This document shows positions 9,662 through 19,474 of a stretch of 62,500 nucleotides of DNA, in pieces. The translations under genes and the position numbers were made by a program. Every line of letters starts with the position of its first letter. Positions within the stretch are counted from its first letter, which is position 1. The stretch is from Symbiodinium natans (lineage: Eukaryota; Sar; Dinophyceae; Suessiales; Symbiodiniaceae), in NCBI GenBank assembly GCA_905221605.1, contig CAJNDS010001113.1, positions 470,001 through 532,500 on the forward strand, in the 5' to 3' direction. The notes below the pieces were generated by a model, which worked only from the letters and a program-made list of their open reading frames with translations, ran no database searches and had not been told where the DNA came from.

Positions 9662-10533
9662 CTTGGCCTGTCGGACTTATCTTGACTTAGGTGGACTTAG
9701 GTCTACTTACGAACCACATTTTTTTTGTGCTATTTGTTGTTGCTTTTCGTGTCATGTTGTTGTGATAAATCGGGTTTCCTTGCAGCCCGACTTGCCACGG
9801 CCGCCTCAAGTTTTTGTCCGTTGTCCCACTTGTAACGGCGGTACGTCAGCCGCTCCAGTGCGTCATGTTTCCACGCGCCGGGCCACGCAAAACAACTCAC
9901 TAACATCCTGCTCTACGTTCCGCAGAATCCTTTTGCCACCCTGATAAAGTACCGGACAGCGCCGCCAATTGCGAGATCCTCGCTCTTCTCGCCGACGTGC
10001 TTGCGGAGCAATAAGTTGCGGAGAGCTCCCGGGCTATGTCCGCGGGATGTCCGCAGGATGTCCGCGGATGTCCGCGGCCTCCTCGGCCCCAGTATAGGCC
10101 TTTGCCTGACAGAGCATGTCCGCGCTGTCAAAACAATGTGTTCTGCTGGGACTACACATGTAGGGCCAGGTTTTTCACGCCCGGCTCCCTGCTTTGGATC
10201 CCTATACCCTCAAGCCCAAACCCAGCTACCAGAACCCAAGCCGAGCAGACGGTGGAACCTTGCAGTGCCACAATTGCCGCTTGAGCAAGGCAGTCTCCCA
10301 ACGCCGCCAGCACGGGCTACGCTTCCTGCGCCGGACGTGCGAGAGTGTCCAGCGGGCGGTTGCGAAAATGGCATGCGAAAAACACCATTCCTGGCAAACG
10401 GACGGCGATCGTACATAATACAATTTTGTGAAAACCTGGTAGGACTTAGGTCTACTTATAAGTTACGTATAACTCACTTATAAATACTCCAACCTAAGTC
10501 ACTTATAAGTGGGTTATAAGTCCGTAAGTCCAA
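9662..10533 (-). mobile_element. ~0.87-kb inserted element with inverted ends
   Basis: The left end (TTGGCCTGTCGGACTTATCT, then TGACTTAGGTGG) and the reverse complement of the right end (TTGGACTTACGGACTTAT, then TGACTTAGGTTGG) are imperfect inverted repeats. GACTTAGGTCTACTTA is also a direct repeat near both ends (9692, 10442). The interior has no telomere-like units and includes four closely spaced copies of GGATGTCCGC-like sequence at 10036-10075. It could be a non-autonomous or decayed DNA transposon, or a mobilised gene fragment. Confidence 0.5.
9730..10131 (-). pseudogene. Minus-strand ORF broken by one stop
   Basis: Read on the minus strand, 10131-9916 encodes a piece including RKHVGEKSEDLAIGGAVRYF and ends at TAG (9913-9915). 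The same frame then continues to 9730 with LERLTYRRYKWDNGQKLEAA before a TAG. Both halves look like genuine protein, so this is either a pseudogene with an in-frame stop or two exons with an unseen intron. Further upstream (10423-10226) another minus frame is open and rich in W, C and R. Family not recognised. Plus-strand frames over the same DNA are also open (CPTCNGG and CHNC, zinc-binding-like), so the strand is not certain. Confidence 0.4.
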
Positions 10534-10716
10534 AGTGTCCTCCTGGTAGAGCAATGCGTTCTCATCCGCCGGTAACATGGGAAACTGCCATAGCGTTGGG
10601 CACTTTCGTAGGACTTGGGATATGGGCTACTCTCGTTAAGCCCTTGGGACCCTACAAACCAGAGTCGAAGCTTGACCCTCCACCCCCTGAACCCCACCCC
10701 CTGAACCCGTTCTCCC

Positions 10717-10733
10717 CCCCCCCCCCCCCCCGG
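10717..10733. repeat. Poly-C run
   Basis: Uninterrupted C tract before GGCCGGCC. Similar runs occur at 15618-15632, 23644-23656, 29061-29076, 36327-36345 and 39447-39457. Confidence 0.9.
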
Positions 10734-10844
10734 CCGGCCTGAAGCGCAGCTCGAAGGACTGCCTAAAGACCCCCTAGACCCGAAACCCCCCCAAAACCCC
10801 CTAACCCCCTTCACCTCCTCAACCCTAAACCTAAACCCTAACCG

Positions 10845-11220
10845 GAGGTGGGCCTACGCGATGGCGTCACATTAGTGGGCGTGGCCAAGCAGGCTGCCTG
10901 AGACCCGACGACTCTGGGGTTGGGGTCGTAGGGTTTAGGGTTTAGGGCTTCAGGGTTTTGGGACTAAGGCTTGGGTTTAGGGTTTTAGGGGTAAGGGTTT
11001 AGGGTTTCGGGCTTAGGGTTTCGGGTTTAGGGTGTAGGGTTTAGGGTTCAGGGTTTCGGGGCTTCGGGGTTTCGGGGTGTAGAGGTTCGATTCAGGGACG
11101 AAGGTTTAGGGTGTGTAGGGCAAGCCTCATGGAATGCCCAGACCGTATATTTAGCGGCCTGTTGTGCCTAACTGCCGGACTTTACAAAGTTTCCGCGGGA
11201 GGCATTCTGAGTTAAAATGA
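10845..11220 (+). CDS. Two candidate exons, unknown
   Basis: 10845-10901 reads EVGLRDGVTLVGVAKQAA to a TGA, and may be a C-terminus. 11155-11220 follows TTAG and reads PVVPNCRTLQSFRGRHSELK to a TGA. G-rich array and variants lie between them (10928-11060). Not classified. Confidence 0.3.
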
Positions 11221-11940
11221 TTAAGCTTGTTTCGCATTTAGGGTTTATGGACGGGCCCAGTAGCTTAGCCCCCTGGTCGCCTTTGACCCCTTAACCCTAC
11301 AAACGCTAGCCCGAAACCGACAACTGAACAAGGAACCAAGCCGAAAGCCGCTTGAAAACCTGTACCCTAAACCCTAAACCCTAAACCCTAAACCCTAAAC
11401 CCTAAACCCTAAACCCTAAACCCTAAACCCCAAACCCCAAACCCGAAACCCTAAACCCTAAACCCTAAAACCCTAACCAAAAGGAGCTTCAGGTTGTTAG
11501 AGCTTTGCAACATACCACCCCGACCCCCAAAACTGCAAGTTCTTGTGGCCTAAACAGCAACCAAAGGGCGAAGAATACCACCCCTAACCCCAAGGCCCCC
11601 TGACCCTCAACTCGAAACCTTAAGCCCTAAACCCCAAAACCCTAAACCCTAAACCCTAAACCCTAAACCCTAAACCCTAAACCCTAAACCCCAAACCCCC
11701 CCCCACACCCAAAACCCTAAGCCCAAATCCCAAAATCCCCGATCCATGAAAGACCCTAGCTCCAAGGCTGCACAGTAGTGCCCTTATTCTCTTTTATTGG
11801 AGGGCTCGGGTTCCCCTTTGAGCAACAAAAAGGGGGGGCTAACCCGAATTAAACCCTAAACCCTAAACCCTAAACCCTAAACCCTAAACCCTAAACCCTA
11901 AACCCTAAACCCTAAAGCCCCAAAAACCTTCAAGCCGCAG
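11221..11940. repeat. C-rich arrays and degenerate introner
   Basis: C-rich arrays at 11364-11470, 11624-11695 and 11848-11918. Around 11776-11840 lies a degenerate CTAG/B-type element (AGTAGTGCCCTTATTCTC ... CAAAAAGGGGG). 11481-11600 is open in one frame but unbounded. Confidence 0.65.
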
Positions 11941-12521
11941 GCCAGCATCGCGCGAACGGCCCTGGCTTTCGCCCTTCTTCGCCCTGATGGGTCCGTGGTA
12001 ACGTGGGGCCATCCCGACACCCAGCGCGCAGCTTACCCTAAACCCTAAACCCCAAGCCCTAAACCCCAATTAAACCCTCAGCCCTAAACCCTTATTAAAC
12101 CTTAAACCCATAAACCCATAAACCCCTAAACCCCTAAACCCCTAAAGACCCCTAAACCCCTAAACCCCTAAACCCTAAACCCTAAACCCCTAAACCCTAA
12201 ACCCCAAAACCCTAAATCTCTAAACCCGAAACCCTAAGCCCCAAAATCCCGAAGTCGCCGTGGGGCCGAGACTCACCAGCTTTCGGGTTCCAGCGTGGCC
12301 TGGAATCTAAGCCCTAAGCCCTAAACATTTACATAGGGCTGGGGGTTTCGGGTTTAGGGTTTAAGGTTCAAGTTCAGGGTTTAGGGTTTAGGGTTTAGGG
12401 TTTAGGGTTTAGGGTTTAGGGTTTAGGGTTTAGGGTTTAGGGTCAGCCGAGGAGTGGGGTGGGAACAGCAACGCGGTTCAAGACCGGCTGCAGAACGTCC
12501 GAGCCATACAAGGCGCCCCAG
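11941..12521 (+). CDS. RCC1-like repeat protein, upstream exons
   Basis: Exon 11941-~12035 (acceptor GCCGCAG) encodes [19 protein letters not shown]. Exon 12443-12521 encodes WGGNSNAVQDRLQNVRAIQ and ends at GT (CCA|GGTTTGG region). Both match the repeat unit of the gene at 14297-19782: AFAAI[31 protein letters not shown]. Such RCC1/HERC-like beta-propeller repeats are abundant in dinoflagellate proteomes. The two exons may be the 5' part of the same gene or a neighbouring copy. Between them are C-rich then G-rich arrays (12036-12442), the reverse of the usual intron order here. Confidence 0.65.
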
Positions 12522-13091
12522 GTTTGGCAGCTTCGGGAGGTTTGGGGTTTCGCTTTGTGGAGTTTAGGGTTTAGGTTTAGGGTTTAGGGTTTTGGAGTTT
12601 CAGGGTTTAGGCGGTTGCGAGGGTTTGGTGAGTTTACAGGCTTAGGCGTTTCAGGGTTCAGAAGGTTATGGACTTAGTGGGTTTTGGTGTTTAGGGTTTT
12701 GCAGCTTAAAGATTCAGCGTTGAGGGTTTTAGGGGGTTAATTAAGCTTCTTTTCGGGTTTAGGGTTGAGGGTTCAGGGGTAGCGGCCCCTGGCGGCACTC
12801 GCTAAACCGTTCGCTTCTGAAGAGTTAGTGCTGCACGCTCGCGTTTGAAGTTTGCCTGGTTGAGGGGTTCAGGACAACCCTGCTTAAAGTCTACTGCCCG
12901 AAGAAGCTTATGCCGTAGACCTCGAGCCAAACTCCTCAACCCTAAACCCTAAACCCTAAACTCCTAAACCCTAAACCCTAAACTCCTAAACCCTAAACCC
13001 TGAACCCTAGCGTTTCGGCGACTACTGGGTTCTGGGGGTTGCAAGACCCTGCACTTTAAAGCCCCAAGAACCCCCCTCGGGCTTAGGGTAA
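12522..13091. repeat. Telomere-like arrays, no clear exon
   Basis: Degenerate G-rich units 12540-12775 and a C-rich array 12937-13010. Unique sequence 12780-12935 contains no exon I can bound. Confidence 0.55.
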
Positions 13092-13585
13092 GAAATGAGC
13101 GCGGCGAAGCTGCTGGAGCCCGCAGTGGTCGGCTGGAGCATCAAGATGGCACGCCTGATCGATGCCTGGGACTAAACCCTAAACCCTAAACCCTAAACCC
13201 TAAACCCTAAACCCTAAACCCTAAACCCTAAACCCTAAACCCTAAACCCTAAACCCTAAACCCTAAACTGATGAGATCCGAGAGCAGGTGGCCTACTACC
13301 GCGGGGCGCCTCTGGTCGCCGATGCTTTGTGGAATCGGAGCGCTGGCACGAGTGGAGCGGATTGGGCTTGGGCATAGTCCAAGGAAACCCTAAACCCTAA
13401 ACCCTAAACCCTAAGCCCTAAACCCTAAACCCTAAACCCTAAACCCTAAACCCTAAACCCTAAACCCTAAACCCTAAACCCTAAACCAATCCGAGAAGAA
13501 CCAGCATCCCCTGGCGGCCGTTAGAGCCAGCTTTCAGCCGGCAAAACCGCTGGAGAAGCCATTGCATCACGCAACAGCTTTAGGG
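13092..13585 (+). CDS. ORF interrupted by pure telomere-like array
   Basis: 13092-13169 reads EMSAAKLLEPAVVGWSIKMA then RLIDAW. 13270-13377 continues in the same frame as DEIREQVAYYRGAPLVADAL and beyond to a TAG. Joining TGG (13169) to GAT (13270) restores ...DAWDEIREQV. The 100 bases removed are GACTAAACCC...CCCTAAACT, an uninterrupted C-rich telomeric array with a possible GA 5' site but no AG acceptor. A third open piece, 13490-13585 (HPLAAVRASFQPAKPLEKPL), follows another such array (13384-13487). Family unknown; these exons may be unrelated to the RCC1-like gene around them. Confidence 0.45.
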
Positions 13586-14296
13586 TGTTGAGGTTTGTAG
13601 GGTTTTACATAAGACAACCCTAAGCCCCAAAACCATTAAACCCTCTAACCCTCCAACCCTGAACTAAACCCCAAAACCTCTAAAACCCTGTAACCTATAC
13701 CCCTACAACGCCGAAATCTTATGACCCCAGAACCCGGAAGACCTTGGGCCCCCTATAAGCCTAAAGCCCTAAAACCCTTTTCCCCTGAACCCTAAGCCCC
13801 CTAAACCTCCTAAACCCCTAAACCCCCTTGGCCTCCCCCCCAAAACTAAAGCCCTAAAATCCGAAACCTTTTAAGCAAACCCTTAGTTAAATCCTGAGTT
13901 TTAACGCAAACTCGGAAGCTCTTAAACCTCTAAACCTTGAAGCCCTTGAACCCCTAAATCCTTTATGCCCTTAGAAGCCTAAACGGAAGGACGCTCAAAC
14001 CCCTACACCCTAAACCCTTCAGCCCTTACCCCTTCTTGCCCTAAACCCTTAAACCTTTAGAGGCCAAAACGGCAGGACAGCCTAAACCAGATATCCTAAA
14101 CCCTAAGCCCTAAACCCTAAGCCCTAAGCCCTAAGCCCTAAGCCCTAAGCCCTAAGCCCTAAGCCCTAAGCCCCTAAACCCCAAATCCTAAACCCCAAAC
14201 CCCAAACCCCAAACCCTAAACCCTAAACCCTAAACCCTAAACCCTAAACCCTAAACCCTAAACCCTAAACCCTAAGCCCTAAACCCTAAACCCTAG
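13586..14296. repeat. Degenerate and regular C-rich array
   Basis: 13615-14095 is strongly degenerate CCCTAAA-like sequence (many substitutions and length changes). 14097-14296 is a regular array dominated first by CCCTAAG and then by CCCTAAA. The decay gradient suggests arrays of different age. Confidence 0.75.
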
Positions 14297-15110
14297 ACCT
14301 GAGCTCTCGGCCGCGCGAGGCACGGCGGCTGCCTTTGCAGCCATCCTGGAGGTCGTTCTCTGCTCTGCTTGTTGGGGGGAAAGCCGGGTTGAGGTTAGGG
14401 TTTCGGGTTTAGGGTTTGGGGTTTCGGGTTTGGGGTTTGGGGTTTGGGGTTTGGGGATTGGGCCACTATTCCAGGAAGTGGTTCTTCACGAGGGCGTAGC
14501 GGGTCTATATACTTGTACTTTCATTCAATTAGGTACTGCCAAATTCAATGTAGCATGGTATTTTTTACCTGGTACCTAAAGTCATGATCGGTACGGGAGG
14601 GAGGGGGTGGGAGGGGTTTAGGGTCTTAGGAGTTTGAACGTTGATGCTTTCTCGGGGCTATTTTTTGCAGATCTATTCTAAGTAAATATGTATATGCACA
14701 TATATATATATACATATCTATCCTTCAAGCACGGGCTGTACTTAAGGGACCTAAATCTGGTTACAGAATTCGCAACCCAATTTGGGCCGTTTAACCCTAA
14801 AGCCCTAAACCCAAAACGTTCGTAGTTCGGCTTATCAGTCGGGAGACTGCAAGAAGCCTGAACCCTACCCTGCTGCTTCGTAGTAGGGCTTCGAGTTTAG
14901 GATCAGGGTTGAGGGTCTAGGCTAGGGCTTTCTTTCTAATTCATGGCCTCTGTTGGGCACCCTAAATACACGGGCGCCGCATGATAACAGGAATCCAAAA
15001 AAGGAGCGAAGCTTTAAGTGTAAACCCTAAATCCTAAGAGACTATGCAGAGAACTTTCGGAATCCTAAACCCTAAAGCCGAAAGCCTAAACCCTAAACCC
15101 TAATTAAACC

Positions 15111-15156
<46 letters not shown>

Positions 15157-18100
15157 ACCTAAACCCTAAACCCTACCCCCTAAACCCTAAACCCTAAACC
15201 CTACGGCCGTCAGGATGGCTCTGTCGTTACCTGGGGCGACAATGTGGATGCGAATTGCACCAGGGTGCAGGAATCTTGCCCCAAGTTTGGGTTTAGGGTT
15301 TAGGGTTTCGGGTTTGGGGTTTAGGGTTTAGGGTTTAGGGTTTAGGGTTTGGGGTTTAGGGTTTAGGGTGCAGGTTTTAGGGTTTAGGGTCTAGGGGCTT
15401 ACCCTGCAATAATATTCTATGTAGGAAAGGGAAACTTACATACGTTATGGGGTTGGAATAGCTTCGGAACTCTTCCCAACTGCGCCAACCTGAAATTTCA
15501 ACAGACTCTTGTTTCGCAACCTGAAATCTGCTGTCGCGATTTTCGATTCTTCCAAACCCCTGTTCTCCTCTGAACCCCGAAGCCCTAAACCCTAAGCCCT
15601 AAACCCCAAACCTTAACCCCCCCCCCCCCCCCTAAACCCTAAACCCTAAACCCTAAACCCTAAACCCTAAACCCTAAACAACCCATGGTCTTCGAGCTAG
15701 CTCCCCTGGGCTCCTTCTTCATTCTGTTTCGGGATGACCTTGGGCTTCCCAGGACCCAAGGGTTTAGGGTTTAGGGTTTAGGGTTTAGGGTTTAGGGTTT
15801 GAGGTTTGAGGTTTGGGGTTTAGCGTATAGGGTTTAGGGTTCAGGGTTTAGGGTGGTTCCCCAGAGCACAAAGGTTCAGGGTTTGGTGTCAGGGTCTGAG
15901 ACGCCTAAACTCTATACCCGCTGGGTAACACTGCCAAAGGACCAGCTCTGTGACGTGCGTGCCTTGGTAGCCCAGGAGTACCCTTTACATTTTTCTTTTG
16001 GTTTTGGGCCCCCCCTTTTAAAGTAACCAACCCCAGAGTGCCCTTACGTGCATTCCTTGGTAGCCCAGGACTACCCTTTACTTTTTTTGCTTTTTCTTTT
16101 TGGGTTTCCTTATATAAAGCAACCGACCCCAAGCAGAGTGCCCTTATTCTAAAATGGGTTTTCTGGGGCTGCCCAGGTTCCATTGTGGCGAACGTCGCTG
16201 CTTTTGCAGCTCTCTTAGGTGATGGCTCAGTGGTGGCTTGGGGTGATCCATCCGCTGGAGGTGACTGCAGAGACGTGCAGGATAAGCTTGTGGACGTGCA
16301 AGATGCTAAGCCCTTGCGAGATTTGTTTTGGTTTTTTGGCCTTATTGTACGGCTCTTGGGTTTAGGGTTGAGTGTTTAGGATATAGGGTTAGGGTTTAGG
16401 GTTTAGGGTTTAGGGTTTCGGGTTTGGGGTTTAGGGTTGAGGGTTTAAGGCTTAGGGGGAATCTTATCTGCTGATGCCTTTCATAGGTCTGGGGACAACT
16501 TAGGACATTTGGGCAAACGACTCAGGGTTCGCGGCCCTTCGCAGAGATGGCACCGTTGTGACATGGCGCTTCCCCGATAAAGAAGCGTCTGAACCTCCCA
16601 CTGTGATTCCAAACGTGCACACCGTGCCTAGGACCCAGAGTAGGCCCTTATTCCCTTCTTTTTGGGGTTTAGGTTCCCTTACAAGCCCTTTTTGAACCCT
16701 AAACCCTAAACCCTAAACCCTAAACCCTAAACCCTAAACCCTGAGGAGGGGCACCCTTTTATATTCCTAGGTTGCTCTTGCGTCTAGGTGCAGGCTTCAG
16801 ATGACGCCTTTGCTGCCATACGGAAAGATGGTTCTGCGGTGGCCTGGGGCGACCATGAAGCTGGAGGTGACTGCACAGCTGTCAAGGACTCAGGGGTACT
16901 TGGATGTTGTTCTATATTGCATATCCAACATATATGAATATGTATATATCTACATACATACATACATACATATATATATATGTATATATATATATATTAA
17001 TTCTTGGTTACTTTAAACAGCTATTTTTTCTAGGGTTCCAAGTTCAGTATAGAGGAGAAGCTGCAGGGAGTGCAGCAGATTCAGTCCACGTGCAGAGCTT
17101 TTGCCGCAGTTCTGAGCGCTGGCTCGGTCGTCAGCTGGGGCGACCCAGACTCTTTGCCATAGCGGGGTAGAATTTTACATTGGTTAAGGGTACTTGACCT
17201 CAATCAGGAATGGAATTTTAGGGTTTAGGGTTTAGGGTTTAGGGTTTAGGGTTTAGGGTATACTATCCCAACCATGAACTAGGACTGGGGGGGCGATAGC
17301 CAAGCCGTCAGCGATCAGCTGTTGGATGTGCGTGCTCTTGGATATGCGCAGAGGGCCTTTGCCGCCATCCTCGGCAACGGCTCGGTGGTCACCTGGGGCG
17401 ATCCTGGGTGCGGCGGTGACAGCAGTTCCTAGGTAGGCCCTTGGGACATCTTGTATCTTCCCATATTGGGTTCTTAGGTGCTGGGTGGGTAACCTTTAGC
17501 CTTTTGGGGTAGTACAATCACCCCTTTCAAACCAAAGGTCAATCTTTTTTCCCAAGGGAACTCAGCACCTCACAAAGGATCATACTTATAGGAATATTTT
17601 TCGGAGGGTTCTTTTCAGGGGCCAGCCTAGGTTCGGTGCAAGCTCAGCTTCGGGACGTCCGGAAGATCGTATCGACCGAGGATGCCTTCGCAGCGATCCT
17701 TGGCGACGGATCCGTGGTGACTTGGGGCGCGGCCGAGAAAGGCGGTGACTCCCGAGATGTGCAGCAGCAACTGACCCCTGGGTAGTCCAGTGGTACCCTT
17801 TTCTGGGGGTTTAGGGTTTAGGGTTTAGGGTTTAGGGTTTAGGGTTTAGGATTGAGGGTTGAGGGTTTAGGGTTTAGGGTTTAGGGGGTCCCCTTATAAA
17901 TAAAGTAATCAACCCCAACACAGGGTGCCCTTCTTATACTATGTTGGGATGTTCCCGCGTATACTAACAGTCCCGAATAGGGATTATAGTACCCGTGATT
18001 ATAATCCCGTTTAAGGACTGTCAGGAGTATAAGGGGGAAGATCCCGAGTAATACGGCTACTGGGCTACAAAAACACGAGGGTCTCGTGTTGGAGCTGAGA

Positions 18101-18778
18101 CTCCTCTGCTACTTCGGTAGGACCTTGGGATGTGTCATTTTTATCAGGGCAAGAGATGTTCAGGAATATGGCCAAGATGTCAGAGGGTTTTCTCTCTGAG
18201 CCTAAACCCTAAACCCTGCGCCCTAAACCCTACATATATATACATATATATATATATATAAATATATACATTCAAGAATTGGCAATCCTCCCTTTCCTTT
18301 TTTTCCTTTCTGGGAAAGGGGGGGTGACCGAGGACGAAGGTGCAGGACATCCAGTCGACTCTCCAAGCTTTTGCTGCGATCCGTGAGGCCGGGCCACAAG
18401 GATCAGGGGTTTAGGGCTTAGTGTTTAGGGTTTAGGGTTTAGGGTTTAGGGCCACAAGGATCAGTGCGATGCTTCACAGGTCTCGTTAGGTATACCTAGG
18501 GGCTTAGGGGTGTAGGGTTTAGGGCTTAGGGGTTTAGGTTGGGGCTTAGGGGTTTGGGGTTGAGAGTTTGGGACTTGGGACCGAAGGTTCCTCAAGGTTC
18601 AGGGGTTCTAGGAGTCGGCTTACTGGGGTTTCTCAGCTCTGAAATTGCACAAGCCCACGAAGCTTCAACTCCCGGCTTGAAGGCTCATGGGTACTCACAA
18701 GCAGGGTTGGAAGTGCGGTGGAATTAAAGAAAGCAAGAAATTAGATTCGGTCATTCTTCGTATGTGTATATGCATATA

Positions 18779-18811
<33 letters not shown>

Positions 18812-19440
18812 TTTTTTTTATACATATCATTCCAAAGTTATGCATCTGCGCGCCCCTCCCCCATCCCCCCGCTCCCCCGAGGTGCTTTGAGAGCACCTGT
18901 TCTAGTGTTGGGGGGTTCCCTGCAGGATGGCTCGGTCGTGACTTGGGGCAATCCATATCAAGGCGCTGACAGCAGCTCCGTCAGCGAGGAGCTTCGAGGC
19001 ATCTTGCAGATCCTATATCACCCTTGGGAATTATTTTTTGTTTCTGTTTATATAAAAACTCAAGAGGATATTAAGAATATTATACCCTAAACCCTAAACC
19101 CTAAACCCTAAACCCTAAACCCTAAACCCTAAACCCTAAACCCTAAACCCTAAACCCTAAACCCTAAACCCTATTTTTTATCAAGGTTCTAAGGGGAGTA
19201 TAGGATCCAGTCCACCGACAGCGCTTTCGCTGCCCTCCGCGACGATGGCTTCGTGGTGACCTGGGGAAGCAGCGGCCGGTTGAGTCATGGGAAGTTTTTT
19301 TTGTATTTGGGCTGTTCTGCGTGCGACACTATATATATATATATGTTATATATGTATATGTATATATGTATATATGTATATATGTATATATGTATATATG
19401 TATATATGTATATATGTATATATGTATATATGTACATATG

Positions 19441-19474
<34 letters not shown>

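Noticed and set aside
9663-10418. Plus-strand zinc-finger gene (CPTCNGG, CHNC)
   Set aside because: Only two isolated Cys pairs; minus-strand frames over the same DNA look more protein-like. Left open in the feature entry.
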